The notes: a model not told the origin generated them from the sequence alone. A DNA stretch of 64,000 nt from Candidatus Peribacteria bacterium (GCA_943357175.1 CALRGE010000008.1:1-64000); one strand, 5' to 3'; shown: positions 16,746 through 26,317, numbered from the stretch's first letter. Made by a program: numbers and translations.

Positions 16746-19186
16746 GCCTTTTTAAGGACTTAAGCCATATTATAAGGAAGGAAACCAGTGGCCTAAATCT
16801 GGATAGGATTAAGCGTGCATATGATTTTGCAGAGATGGCGCATGAAGGCCAGTTTCGAAAATCAGGTGAGGCATATATTGTTCATCCAACTGAAACAGCG
16901 AAAATTTTGGCTGGGCTTCATGTTGATGAAGATACAATTATTGCCGGGCTACTTCATGATGTTCCGGAAGATACAAAATATACTTTGGAGGATTTGGAAA
17001 AGAATTTTGGTAAACATGTTTCTCAGCTTGTATACGGCCTAACAAAACTTTCAAAAGTTCACTACAAGCATTCAATGGATGACAGGCAGGTTCATTCTCT
17101 ACAAAGAATGTTTGTTGAAACTGCAGATGATCCGCGTGTGATTGTTATTAAACTTTCAGATCGACTGCATAACATGAAAACCCTTCAGTATTTGCGCCCT
17201 GAAAAACAACAGCGAATTGCGAAAGAGACATTGGAAGTTTTTGCTCCTCTTGCGAATTTATTTGGAATTTTTGAGCTTCGCCATCAGCTTGAAGATTTGT
17301 GTTTTTTTTATTTGCAACCTGAGGAATATTCGAAAATAGAATCTTATGTACATGATCATGATAGAAAGCGGAAAAATCATATTGTGAAAACTTTGAAAAT
17401 GCTTGAAAAGCATGTTGGAAAATCCGGCCTTAAAGTTGAGTTAAAAGGAAGGCCGAAGCATTTCTATTCCATTTACAAAAAAACTGTCGCCGAGCAAAAA
17501 ATGCTACAAGATATTTATGATTATTTTGCGGTTCGAGTTTTGACGGAAAGTTTAGATGATTGCTATTTAGCTTTGGCAAAAATACATGAGATTTTTAAGC
17601 CTAAACCAGGTAGATTTAAAGATTATATCGCACTACCAAAAGCAAATGGTTATCAATCTTTGCATACAACTGTGATTGGACCGGAAGGGAAGTTGATGGA
17701 GATTCAAATTCGAACAAAAGAGATGGATGAGCGCGCCGAATATGGAGTTGCTGCGCATCTTTTATATAAGCAAAATAAAAATAGTTATCTTGAAAAAAGC
17801 ATCGATATTATAAAAAACTACAAAAATCCGGGGCAATTTATTGATGGGCTCCAAGATGATATTTTGCAAAATAGAATTTATGTTTTTTCTCCTAGCGGGG
17901 AATTAGTAGATTTGCCGGAAGGTGCAACTTGCCTTGATTATATTTATGCAACTGAGCTTCCTGTAGATACAAAAGTTATGAAAGTTATGGTGAATGGCAA
18001 ATATTATTCTCTCATTGGAGAATTAAAAAGTGGTGATTTTATTGAAATTGTTTATACAAATAAAAAAAGTGAGGGGCCTGAACGTTGGTGGCTAGAACAT
18101 GTTAGAACCGCGACTGCTAAGGATAAAATTCAGGACTTTTTTAAGCGAAAAAGCTTAGAAACTAAATTGGATTTGGGCGAAAAATTATTACAACAAACAC
18201 TTGATTATGAGAACCATGGTCCGGTGTATCAAATTGCCCAGTGGAGAATAAATAAGGCAACAAAAGTATTTAAAGTTGAAACTTTTTCAAATGTTTTGAG
18301 CAAAATTGGAGAGGGAACTTTGAATGCAAATGAAGTCTATAAGGAAATGTTTCCAGATTTACAGCTTGGATTATTAAATGAGATGAAGAAATTTTATGGA
18401 ATTTTTGCGAAAAAATTTTTCCGTGTAAATCCGGATTCTCAAAAATATAAAATTAAGATTTTTATTGAGGCTTATGATAGGAAGGGGCTTCTTAAAGATT
18501 TAATCGATCCTTTTTATAAATTGGGTATTCCAATTATAAAAATTGTTGGAACGGGTTACGACGTTAAGCAGAGTTTCAGATCGATGTCATATGCATATGA
18601 AGGCAGCGACGAGCCAGGGCACCAATATGTGAGCCGTGACTATATTGAGGTGCTTGTTGAAAATCATGAACAATTGATTTCATTATTTGATATGCTGGAG
18701 AGTGTTCCTGGTGTTCGTAAAATTAAAAGAATTTTCCGAAGAAACCAAATTATTTTTGGAATAATGTTGGGTTTGGCATGTTTGTTTTGGGCGTCCCACC
18801 CTTTCATTGTAAATTATATTCATCTACTGGACTGGAGCACCGGCCCATTCTTACAAGATTTAATGACCTATTTTTCGTTATTTTCACTTTTTGCCATTAT
18901 TTACTCTCTTGAATCTATGAGTAATAAGACCTTTCCACATTTTGAGGAAACTAAATTTTTCTGGCCTATTTCATTTATTGTTTGCTCACTTGCCGTTTTG
19001 ACTCTGTTCATTGAAGGAATTGTTTTTGATCTTGGGCTTCGTTTAAATATAACTATGGGTGCTTCTGCATTGGCTTATGTATTTCTTATTTATGCGTATT
19101 TTTCTCATGAAAAACGGCGAAAGCGCCACCTGACCCACTTAAAAGAGCCCTTTCTGAAGCGTTACTTTGGTAAGACAAAGGTATAA
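16742..19186 (+). CDS. Bifunctional (p)ppGpp synthetase/hydrolase (RSH) with C-terminal membrane domain
   Basis: This 814-residue RelA/SpoT homologue has domains in order: HD hydrolase (about 25-180, LLHDVPEDT and SDRLHNMKTL intact); synthetase (about 220-350, with GRPKHFYSIYKK and NGYQSLHTTVIGP); TGS (about 375-440, IYVFSPSGELVDLPEGAT); a linker; and ACT-like (about 565-665). Both catalytic sites look intact, so it should make and degrade the alarmone. From about residue 671 it carries four hydrophobic segments, a transmembrane tail I do not expect in standard RSH proteins, ending in a basic cytoplasmic stretch (HEKRRKRHLTHLKE). Its end overlaps convergent ispE by 101 nt. Confidence 0.93.
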   Translation: MSLFKDLSHIIRKETSGLNLDRIKRAYDFAEMAHEGQFRKSGEAYIVHPTETAKILAGLHVDEDTIIAGLLHDVPEDTKYTLEDLEKNFGKHVSQLVYGLTKLSKVHYKHSMDDRQVHSLQRMFVETADDPRVIVIKLSDRLHNMKTLQYLRPEKQQRIAKETLEVFAPLANLFGIFELRHQLEDLCFFYLQPEEYSKIESYVHDHDRKRKNHIVKTLKMLEKHVGKSGLKVELKGRPKHFYSIYKKTVAEQKMLQDIYDYFAVRVLTESLDDCYLALAKIHEIFKPKPGRFKDYIALPKANGYQSLHTTVIGPEGKLMEIQIRTKEMDERAEYGVAAHLLYKQNKNSYLEKSIDIIKNYKNPGQFIDGLQDDILQNRIYVFSPSGELVDLPEGATCLDYIYATELPVDTKVMKVMVNGKYYSLIGELKSGDFIEIVYTNKKSEGPERWWLEHVRTATAKDKIQDFFKRKSLETKLDLGEKLLQQTLDYENHGPVYQIAQWRINKATKVFKVETFSNVLSKIGEGTLNANEVYKEMFPDLQLGLLNEMKKFYGIFAKKFFRVNPDSQKYKIKIFIEAYDRKGLLKDLIDPFYKLGIPIIKIVGTGYDVKQSFRSMSYAYEGSDEPGHQYVSRDYIEVLVENHEQLISLFDMLESVPGVRKIKRIFRRNQIIFGIMLGLACLFWASHPFIVNYIHLLDWSTGPFLQDLMTYFSLFSLFAIIYSLESMSNKTFPHFEETKFFWPISFIVCSLAVLTLFIEGIVFDLGLRLNITMGASALAYVFLIYAYFSHEKRRKRHLTHLKEPFLKRYFGKTKV

Positions 19187-19823
19187 CTGATTCAAAGTCG
19201 TTATGTAAATTTTCAAGTATTTTTTTTGTGTCGGATTTCTCTATTGCTTCTAATATTTTTTGTGGAGATTTTTGTGAAATTTTTGTGATTTTCTCGTAGG
19301 CTTCTTTTGTCGAAATTTCATTTCCGGTAAAATGAATTTCATAATCGAAATCTTCGGGCAAGTTTTTTAACGCTTTTATCTTCTCGCCGTAGTGAGTCGC
19401 GAATGCAAGCTCATGACCGGATATGAAAAATGGCAGATCCATGCCGATTTGCGCCCCTATTGCCATTAAATCATTGTGAGAAATTCCAAGATTTTCTTTT
19501 TGATTTAGAAAAACAAGAATAGCTGCCGCATCACTAGAGCCTCCGCCAAGCCCTGATCGAAGTGGAATATTTTTTTCGAGATTGATTTTATAATTGAAAT
19601 TTCTTCCGGTTTTTTCACGAAGTAAATCTACGGCTTTCACAACTAAATTATTTTCAGGCACTTCTCTGCATTCAAATTGAAAATTTTCTGACTCTTGGAT
19701 ATGTAAAAAGTCTTCCAGTTTTCTTGCACGCATCATTACCGTTTCAATTTCATGATAATTACCGATTTTCTTGCCAATAGCCAAGAATAAATTAAGCTTT
19801 GCAGGACAGGAAATTATTTGCAT
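19086..19823 (-). CDS. ispE: 4-diphosphocytidyl-2-C-methyl-D-erythritol kinase
   Basis: The 245-residue GHMP kinase has CPAKLNLFLAIGKKIGNYHEIETVM at the start and the ATP-binding LRSGLGGGSSDAAAIL in the middle. It phosphorylates the 2-hydroxyl of CDP-methylerythritol in the MEP pathway. It is the last gene of an overlapping minus-strand MEP operon; its start overlaps ispDF by 10 nt. The LSGSGGAFAVF glycine loop near the C-terminus is normal, but the protein ends soon after, slightly shorter than typical IspE. Confidence 0.93.
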   Translation of the reverse strand: MQIISCPAKLNLFLAIGKKIGNYHEIETVMMRARKLEDFLHIQESENFQFECREVPENNLVVKAVDLLREKTGRNFNYKINLEKNIPLRSGLGGGSSDAAAILVFLNQKENLGISHNDLMAIGAQIGMDLPFFISGHELAFATHYGEKIKALKNLPEDFDYEIHFTGNEISTKEAYEKITKISQKSPQKILEAIEKSDTKKILENLHNDFESVIPLSYQSNASERALLSGSGGAFAVFHEKNTHK

Positions 19824-20860
19824 ATACAGGTTAAAATGACTGTTGAACGAATTCCGTTGCCAAAGTTTTCTAGGCCCTCTCCTGTGTGTGCTGAAATTCG
19901 AATTTTTTCTTCGGAAATTTTTAGAATTTTTGCTAGTGATTCTTTGAGTGGCAAACTATCAATTTTTGGTTTTTGGCATTCAATTGAAATTGAGATCATT
20001 TGAATTTCAACATTTTCTAACAATGGCTTTAAATATTTTGCGCTGTTTTTTTCTCCTTTCTTGCAGAACTTGTCTGCAATTTTACTAAAGGAAAGATTTT
20101 TTGCCTGAGCAAGTGCACGGCCGATTGCGTGAAGTAAAACATCGCCGTCTGAATTTGCGAGCAATGCATGTTGAGTTTTCACTTTTAGGCCACCAAGAAC
20201 TAAAATCCCTGCAGTAGAAAAAGCATGTGAGTCTTCTCCAATAAAATAATTCAGTGATTTTAAATCTTCAGGAAAAGTAATTTTTTTATTTGATGGGTTG
20301 GCTTCAACAATTTTCACTTTATGAAAAGGGAGTATGGCACTAGCGAGATCACTTTGATTATTTAATACAATTTTCTTCATTATATCTCCTCTAGCGGCCT
20401 GTGGAGTTTGCATGAGGCGAAGTGTGCTCCGATCAAGAAGAGTTGAGTAGAAGGAACCTGATGCAGTAATTGTGGTATCTATACATTGGCATGAAAGTGC
20501 TGCAGCCCCGTATTTTTTTGTTTCCTTTATCACATCGCTTATTTCTTTTTGACTTACAAAAGGATTCGCCGCGTTATGATCAAGAACAATATCTTCATCC
20601 TTTAATTTTAAAGTCGACAGCGCATTTTTAAATGATTCCATTCTAGTTTTCCCTCCAATCACTAATTCTGTTTCTTCATTAATATATTTTTGAAATTTTG
20701 ATTTATTTGGAACAACTAAAATTATTTTGTCTATTTTTGGATGATTTAGAAAAGTATTATATGAATGGGTCCAAAGTGGAAAGCCGTGTAAGCTCACGAA
20801 AAGCTTATCTTGCTTTGCTCGTGTGGATTTTCCTGCCGCTAGAATTATTGCAACATTCAT
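19814..20860 (-). CDS. ispDF: Bifunctional IspD/IspF (MEP cytidylyltransferase / MEcPP synthase), divergent
   Basis: This 348-residue fusion covers two consecutive-family steps of the MEP pathway. Residues 1-205 are IspD-like (AIILAAGKSTRAKQDKLF; TPQAARGDI). The loop normally reading HDAARP is HNAANP here, replacing a conserved Asp and Arg. Residues 210-348 are IspF-like: metal-binding EDSHAF and SDGDVLLHA are kept, but the FPDTD and TTTEKLG regions are altered (FCKKGEK, SAHTGEGL). It may still be functional with a diverged site. The gene overlaps dxr by 56 nt and ispE by 10 nt. Confidence 0.88.
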   Translation of the reverse strand: MNVAIILAAGKSTRAKQDKLFVSLHGFPLWTHSYNTFLNHPKIDKIILVVPNKSKFQKYINEETELVIGGKTRMESFKNALSTLKLKDEDIVLDHNAANPFVSQKEISDVIKETKKYGAAALSCQCIDTTITASGSFYSTLLDRSTLRLMQTPQAARGDIMKKIVLNNQSDLASAILPFHKVKIVEANPSNKKITFPEDLKSLNYFIGEDSHAFSTAGILVLGGLKVKTQHALLANSDGDVLLHAIGRALAQAKNLSFSKIADKFCKKGEKNSAKYLKPLLENVEIQMISISIECQKPKIDSLPLKESLAKILKISEEKIRISAHTGEGLENFGNGIRSTVILTCICK

Positions 20861-21908
20861 TGCTTATTTTATTATGGAATTCAATTAAACCTGTTAAATC
20901 ATGTATTGGGACTTCAAGAATCCACTTTGAAAGTGCTGTTTCAATTATATCGTATATTTCAAGAAACTTAATCTCTCCGGCAAGAAATTTGGCAACAGCC
21001 ACATCGTTTGCGGCATTTAAAATCACTGGAAAATTTGGGTTTGCTCCATGGAGAGCAAGCCATTTTAATGGCAAGAATGTGTCTTTATCGGCAGGCGCGA
21101 AGTTAAGCTCGCTCTTACGAATTCTGAGTGGCGGCCAAGGATATTCCTTTTTTTCCGGCCAATTCAAAGCATAGAAAATTGGCAGCCTCATATCATTCCG
21201 GCTAATCTGCATTTTTGTTGCACCGGTTTTAGTATGAACCATTGAATGCACCACGCTTTGCCTGTGAATCACAATATTAATTTTTGAAATATCTAAATTA
21301 AAAAGATTTTTTATTTCAAAAACCTCAAGTACTTTGTTGACCAAAGTTGCACTGTCTAAAGAAACTTTCGGCCCCATTTTCCAGGTTGGATGCTTAAGCG
21401 CTTCATTAATTGTTACAAATTCCAAATCCTGTTTTTTCTTTCCAAAGAAAGGCCCGCCGCTACAAGTTAAGGTAATTGAAGACACATCTTCTTTATAATC
21501 ATTTAACAGCTGCCAAATTGCGGAAGCCTCTGAATCTAAAGGTCGAATTTCTCCACCATTATCCTTGGCAATTTCGATAAGAAATTTACCGGCAACTGCA
21601 AGAGATTCTTTATTGCCACTTAATAAAATTTTTCCGTTTTTTAGAGCTTCAAGCGAAACATAAATTCCATTAAATCCAGGAATCGCATTAATTATTATGT
21701 CTGCTTTTTTTACCACTTCAGAAATTATTCTTGCATTCAAGTCACCAAGATATTGTTCTGAATTAAATTTTTCTGACTGCTCATTTAAAAGTTCTTGATT
21801 TTTATGTGCAGTTAAAAATATCACTCTAAAATCTTCTGATTTCTCAATTACTTCCAAGCTCTGCCTGCCAATCGACCCTGTTGATCCAAAAATTGCAATT
21901 GTTTTCAT
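20805..21908 (-). CDS. dxr: 1-deoxy-D-xylulose-5-phosphate reductoisomerase
   Basis: The 367-residue protein carries NADPH-binding IFGSTGSIGRQSLEVIE at the N-terminus, the active-site region LLSGNKESLAVAGKF and PLDSEASAIWQ, and HPTWKMGPKVSLDSATLVNKVLEVFE. It converts DXP to MEP, the committed MEP step. It overlaps the upstream membrane-protein gene by 4 nt (ATGA) and ispDF by 56 nt, a strong sign of one operon. dxs and ispH are not in the window. Confidence 0.95.
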   Translation of the reverse strand: MKTIAIFGSTGSIGRQSLEVIEKSEDFRVIFLTAHKNQELLNEQSEKFNSEQYLGDLNARIISEVVKKADIIINAIPGFNGIYVSLEALKNGKILLSGNKESLAVAGKFLIEIAKDNGGEIRPLDSEASAIWQLLNDYKEDVSSITLTCSGGPFFGKKKQDLEFVTINEALKHPTWKMGPKVSLDSATLVNKVLEVFEIKNLFNLDISKINIVIHRQSVVHSMVHTKTGATKMQISRNDMRLPIFYALNWPEKKEYPWPPLRIRKSELNFAPADKDTFLPLKWLALHGANPNFPVILNAANDVAVAKFLAGEIKFLEIYDIIETALSKWILEVPIHDLTGLIEFHNKISNECCNNSSGRKIHTSKAR

Positions 21909-24394
21909 TTAATTTCGTAAAGCTTAATACCATGATCGTCGTATAAAAGTTTCCATCCTGAATTTTCAAAGAAAAGTTTTATTCTTTCAAGTTGTTCTTT
22001 ATAAATTGCGCCATATGTCACATCACCTAGATCAGAATTTGTGGTAATAAATGCGTGGGTTATTCCGGCATTTGCAAAGGCTTTCTTTATACCTTCAATA
22101 GTATTTCCTTGAGCAAGACAAGCAAATGAACCAAGATAATCATCATCTAAAATAGATGAATCAGGAATAGGTAAAAAGAATTTGATTTGTGAGCCGATTC
22201 TATATAATTTTGCTTCCGGATAAGTATCCATAATTTTACTTACATCTTGGAATCCTGGATAGTAACCCTCAATAATTTTATCCACTCTTTGAATTCCGAA
22301 TGCATAGGAAAGATTAAATACTTCAGCAAAATGATTCACTCTTACAAGTATATTTGCAAATAAAGTAATTGCTATAAAAATACTCAAATATTTATTTTTT
22401 CCTTGAATAAAGAAAAGCAGAATGACTCCCGGTATTAGCATGAAAATTCCGTACCACATCACGCCGCTACTTGTTAGTGCCCATAAAATTACATATGCAA
22501 AAGTAAAGAGCGCCAAGCAAATTATTTTTTTATTTTCTGCAAAAATCTTTTTTGGGAAAAGTAGCAAGAATGGAATGATTGATAAAAATATTGGGGTTAT
22601 GTCTGAAATAAATGTTTTCAGGTCAAATGTCATCGTTGAGTAAAATGGAAAAAGCAAAAGAGCCTTCAGTCCATTGCCCAAGCCTGTGTATCTTTTGTAG
22701 TCGGCTTGAACTGATAAATCCACAAAACTACATGCCTCAACGAGGTCAGATGATAAAAAAGTCGGTATATGCTTGCCACCAAAAATCATATTTGAAAAAT
22801 TGAGCGTTCCAATTGAATAAACCTGTAATATTGACCAAGGTGCAAAAATAATAATTACAATTAAAAGTATTTGTAGTGCCGGTTTAAATTTATGAATTGA
22901 TTGCCAGAATTTTTCTTTATATGTGCTCATTGCTAATAAAGAGCCGCCAATCACAGCAAAAATATATCCTGCAATTTGACTGTTAATTTGGAACACATTT
23001 AATGTCTGCATGAAATTTTGCTGTGCGAATATTGCCAATGCTAAGAAAAATAATGCTGTAGTTAAAAATATAAATCCTGTTTCCACATAGATAGTTGCCA
23101 GCAATATTGTTATGAGAAAAATTATCGATGTTACTTTTATTGTCACTGTTAATCCCATCAATATTGATGCAATTAATAGGTATTTTTTTTCTTTCTTTTC
23201 TCTCCACTCAAGCCATGCAAGTATTGTTGCAGCACCTGAAAACAAAAGTGGGATTTCTGTTTTTGTATCAATAATTGATAAAAATGTGAGCATCGGAATG
23301 CTCATTAGGAAAATAGTTGCTATGAGTGATTTTCTTTCATCTAAAAACTTTTCCGCGATTGAGTAGAAAAGGAAAATACCTGTTGTTAATGTGGCAAAAA
23401 GCAATGAGAATGTTATGAGCGGCGTGTTGCTAAACAACCAGCCAATACTTTGCAATAATGTCCAAGCACTTGGACCAACTCCTTCAATGAAAAAATTGTT
23501 TTGAGCAAATAATTTTGCGCCTCTCATATATAAATTTGAATCGTCCCAAGCAATTGGCATAACTCTTATAAAGTCTACGGATAGCATTGAGAACATAAGA
23601 ATGAGCCCGCTCATCATTACTAAATTTTTTGCATCAAATTCTTTTAAATTTAATTTTGTAGAAAATAAAAATTTGCAATTATCTAAAATTGCTCTGTGCG
23701 AAATCAATGCTGAACATGCCGACAAAAGTAAGAATGTTTTAGTGGTAAAAACACCGAATACACCCAAGAAAAATATCGTAACACTGAAGATTCCGGCTCC
23801 TAAGAAAAATGAAAGTGCTCTGTCTTTTGCTTCTATTTTTGATTTGCGAAAAAATACACTTAGACCCAAGCTCGAAAATAAAATGAAAAACAAAAGCGCT
23901 GTAAATAAATTCAGGGTGATGTTCTTTGTTAAAAATGCCATCGATTTCAAAAATGAAACTTTTTGAAAATATTGATGAAGATTTTCCGGCAGTTGCTTCA
24001 AAATTCGATCAGTCTGACGAACCGGTAAATCCTCCTCAAAAATAATTGTTTTACCTTCTAAAGATTCGCCTGACGGAGAAAAAGAAACGCCACTATCTTG
24101 TTTTACAATCGCCCCTCCTGTTACTACTGAAAGATTATTTGAGAAAAAATCATAACTTGTGAGTAATATCGGCAAAAAAAGCATAGTGATAAAAATCGAT
24201 CTCAAATGTATTGCCTTATATTTTTTGTAAATAAATCGAAGACCCAAAAAAATCAGTCCTAGACTCACAATTAAAAATCCGAACTTCCAAATTGCAGTGA
24301 AAAAAGCAATCCCATAATATGCATGTGAAGCATAAAAAATTGCATAAATAAAAATCGCCCAAGATATTGCGATTATATACTTTAAAATTTTCAT
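21905..24394 (-). CDS. Polytopic membrane protein, GT-C glycosyltransferase-like
   Basis: This 829-residue protein has many hydrophobic helices throughout and two hydrophilic stretches: a loop near residues 95-140, and a C-terminal soluble tail of about 130 residues. After a transmembrane segment it has an acidic pair in the first large loop of the second half (MPIAWDDSNLYMRGAKLFAQ), as in GT-C lipid-sugar glycosyltransferases of the PMT/ArnT type. The sugar donor would be a polyprenyl-phosphate sugar, which fits its position inside an isoprenoid operon. It overlaps ispG and dxr by 4 nt each. Family assignment is tentative. Confidence 0.7.
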   Translation of the reverse strand: MKILKYIIAISWAIFIYAIFYASHAYYGIAFFTAIWKFGFLIVSLGLIFLGLRFIYKKYKAIHLRSIFITMLFLPILLTSYDFFSNNLSVVTGGAIVKQDSGVSFSPSGESLEGKTIIFEEDLPVRQTDRILKQLPENLHQYFQKVSFLKSMAFLTKNITLNLFTALLFFILFSSLGLSVFFRKSKIEAKDRALSFFLGAGIFSVTIFFLGVFGVFTTKTFLLLSACSALISHRAILDNCKFLFSTKLNLKEFDAKNLVMMSGLILMFSMLSVDFIRVMPIAWDDSNLYMRGAKLFAQNNFFIEGVGPSAWTLLQSIGWLFSNTPLITFSLLFATLTTGIFLFYSIAEKFLDERKSLIATIFLMSIPMLTFLSIIDTKTEIPLLFSGAATILAWLEWREKKEKKYLLIASILMGLTVTIKVTSIIFLITILLATIYVETGFIFLTTALFFLALAIFAQQNFMQTLNVFQINSQIAGYIFAVIGGSLLAMSTYKEKFWQSIHKFKPALQILLIVIIIFAPWSILQVYSIGTLNFSNMIFGGKHIPTFLSSDLVEACSFVDLSVQADYKRYTGLGNGLKALLLFPFYSTMTFDLKTFISDITPIFLSIIPFLLLFPKKIFAENKKIICLALFTFAYVILWALTSSGVMWYGIFMLIPGVILLFFIQGKNKYLSIFIAITLFANILVRVNHFAEVFNLSYAFGIQRVDKIIEGYYPGFQDVSKIMDTYPEAKLYRIGSQIKFFLPIPDSSILDDDYLGSFACLAQGNTIEGIKKAFANAGITHAFITTNSDLGDVTYGAIYKEQLERIKLFFENSGWKLLYDDHGIKLYEIK

Positions 24395-25449
24395 GCTTTT
24401 TCTTTAATTAATTTTAAAAGTTCATTTACTAAATCTTTTTCCGGCACATTTGCTTTGTAAAGCTCGCCTTTGTAATAAATTGCTCCGGCTTTTTTCCCAC
24501 TCGCAATTGCGAAGTCGGACTCCTTGGCTTCGCCAACGGCATTTACAACACAGCCCATCACGGAAACTCTGATTGGTTTTTTAAAACCTTTGAGGGCTTT
24601 TTCAACTTTTTTTAACATTTTATCAAGGTTAACTTCAATTCTTCCACAAGTTGGACAAGCAACAATATCAGGTTCTTTTCCGTACATTCCAAGTGACTTC
24701 AAAATTTCTTTGCAGATTTCAACTTCTTTTGTGATTTTGTCTAAAACCGAGACACGAATTGTGTCGCCAATTCCTTGCGCCAATAGTGCGCCAATACCAA
24801 TCGAACTTTTAATTGTTCCGGCAAATGTTGGGCCGGCTTCCGTAACTCCTAAATGCAGTGGTGAATCTGATTGAGCGGCAAATTTTTCATAAGCATCAAT
24901 CATTGTCGGAACTCGTGAACTCTTTAAAGACACAATAAAATTTGAAAAATCGCGATCTAGAAAATATTTTTCCCATCGTAATGCTGATTCAACTAATGCG
25001 TCTGAATTTGGAGCTCCATGCTTTGCCCAAATATCTTTTTCGAGAGAACCGGCGTTAACACCAATTCTAATCGCCGCATTTTTCTTGCGAGCAAGATTTA
25101 TAACCTTATCTAAATAAGATTTATCAAAAAAATTACCTGGGTTTATGCGAATTTTATCTGCTCCATAATCAAGCGCGGCAATTGCAAGGCGAGGGTCGAA
25201 GTGAATATCTGCTGCCAGCGGAATTTTAATTCCTCTTTTTATTTCTGCAATCGCCTTAGCGGCCTCAAAATTAGGAATTGCAACGCGAATCAAATCCGCC
25301 TCATTTTCCACAGTTTTAATTTCAGCAATGCATTTCTTCACATTTTCAGTCTTTCCCATCGTCATTGTTTGAATGCGAATCGGGAATTCACTGCCGACAC
25401 ATAAATCGCCAATTTTGCAGGTTCGGGTTTTTCTCCTTAAAACAGTCAT
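24391..25449 (-). CDS. ispG: 4-hydroxy-3-methylbut-2-enyl diphosphate synthase
   Basis: The 352-residue GcpE family member starts with RRKTRTCKIGDLCVGSEFPIRIQTMT and follows the TIM-barrel pattern (ADIHFDPRLAIAAL, RINPGN). The C-terminal Fe-S domain has ACPTCGR and MGCVVNAVGEAKESDF, whose Cys bind the 4Fe-4S cluster. It catalyses the reductive step from MEcPP to HMBPP. It is the first gene of the MEP operon running to ispE. Confidence 0.96.
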   Translation of the reverse strand: MTVLRRKTRTCKIGDLCVGSEFPIRIQTMTMGKTENVKKCIAEIKTVENEADLIRVAIPNFEAAKAIAEIKRGIKIPLAADIHFDPRLAIAALDYGADKIRINPGNFFDKSYLDKVINLARKKNAAIRIGVNAGSLEKDIWAKHGAPNSDALVESALRWEKYFLDRDFSNFIVSLKSSRVPTMIDAYEKFAAQSDSPLHLGVTEAGPTFAGTIKSSIGIGALLAQGIGDTIRVSVLDKITKEVEICKEILKSLGMYGKEPDIVACPTCGRIEVNLDKMLKKVEKALKGFKKPIRVSVMGCVVNAVGEAKESDFAIASGKKAGAIYYKGELYKANVPEKDLVNELLKLIKEKA

Positions 25450-25492
25450 ATCGGGCTCAATCTAAAGAAAAAGTGACCTTTTAGCAAGTGAG

Positions 25493-25521
25493 TTGACTTG
25501 TCTCTGTAAAATCTGTACATT
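25493..25521 (+). promoter_or_regulatory. Promoter of infC-rpmI-rplT
   Basis: TTGACT (25493-25498), a 17-bp spacer, TACATT (25516-25521). Transcription would start near 25528, leaving a leader of about 23 nt before the proposed AUA start of infC. No long leader with an L20-binding fold is visible upstream of the -35 box. Confidence 0.5.
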
Positions 25522-25550
25522 CACTCTGCTTTTGTTATTAACTCAGTTTT

Positions 25551-26057
25551 ATAAGTAAAGTATTCCGCAAAAACGAAGAAATCAAATCTGTTACGGTTCG
25601 CTTGATTAGCGAGACGGAAGAACAGCTTGGAATTCTCGGAATTGAAAAGGCGATGGCGCTTGCAAAAGAAAGGGGATTCGATCTTGTGGAGGTTTCACCT
25701 CAGGCAAGGCCTCCGGTTTGCAGATTGATTGACTTCGGAAAGTTCATCTACAGACAGAAAAAACTTGAGCAAAAACATAAGGCCATGCAGAAGAAGAGCG
25801 AAGTGAAAGGCTTGCGAATCTCTCTAAGAACTGATAAACACGATATTGAAGTAAAAGTGAAGAAGGCCAGGGAGTTCCTAAAAGATGGGAATTCAATCAA
25901 AGTTGCATTGATCTTCAAAGGAAGAGAAATTACACATTTTGACCTCGCACTCCTGAAAATGACGGAGATTAAGGAGGCGCTGAAGGATGTTGCGAAAGTT
26001 GATCAAGAGCCAAAAAAACAAGGATATAACCTATTCATGATCTTATCACCCCTATAA
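25551..26057 (+). CDS. infC: Translation initiation factor IF-3, apparent AUA start
   Basis: IF-3 family sequence continues upstream of every canonical start: SKVFRKNEEIKSVTVRLISE is the conserved N-terminal strand. The frame is closed by TAA at 25539. Between 25542 and 25602 there is no ATG, GTG or TTG in frame, so the only AUN codon, ATA at 25551, is the likely start, giving 168 residues. In E. coli and others infC starts at AUU and IF-3 represses its own translation by discriminating against it; the same control is inferred here. A TTG at 25602 would lose the first strand. rpmI follows after 1 nt. Confidence 0.9.
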   Translation: MSKVFRKNEEIKSVTVRLISETEEQLGILGIEKAMALAKERGFDLVEVSPQARPPVCRLIDFGKFIYRQKKLEQKHKAMQKKSEVKGLRISLRTDKHDIEVKVKKAREFLKDGNSIKVALIFKGREITHFDLALLKMTEIKEALKDVAKVDQEPKKQGYNLFMILSPL

Positions 26058-26058
26058 A

Positions 26059-26250
26059 ATGAAGCAGAAATCACACAGCGGAACAAAGAAACGTGTAAAA
26101 TTCACGGGTTCCGGGAAAATTCGAATGGAGAAAGGTTCAAAAAAGCATTTGCTTGTGAACAAATCCAAGAGACAAAAGAACATCGGTGGAAACAAACGAG
26201 TTGTTCATAAGTCTGATGCAAAGAGATTTTTGAGACTGTTACCAAATTAA
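26059..26250 (+). CDS. rpmI: 50S ribosomal protein L35
   Basis: The 63-residue basic protein has the L35 pattern (KSHSGTKKRVKFTGSGKI, HLLVNKSKRQKN, RFLRLLPN). It lies 1 nt after infC in the classic infC-rpmI-rplT order. Confidence 0.95.
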   Translation: MKQKSHSGTKKRVKFTGSGKIRMEKGSKKHLLVNKSKRQKNIGGNKRVVHKSDAKRFLRLLPN

Positions 26251-26317
26251 TTTATTCATGCATGACCCGGGCAATGCCTCGCCTTGTTGGTCAGCAATTT
26301 TTTAACCCCAACCTTAT

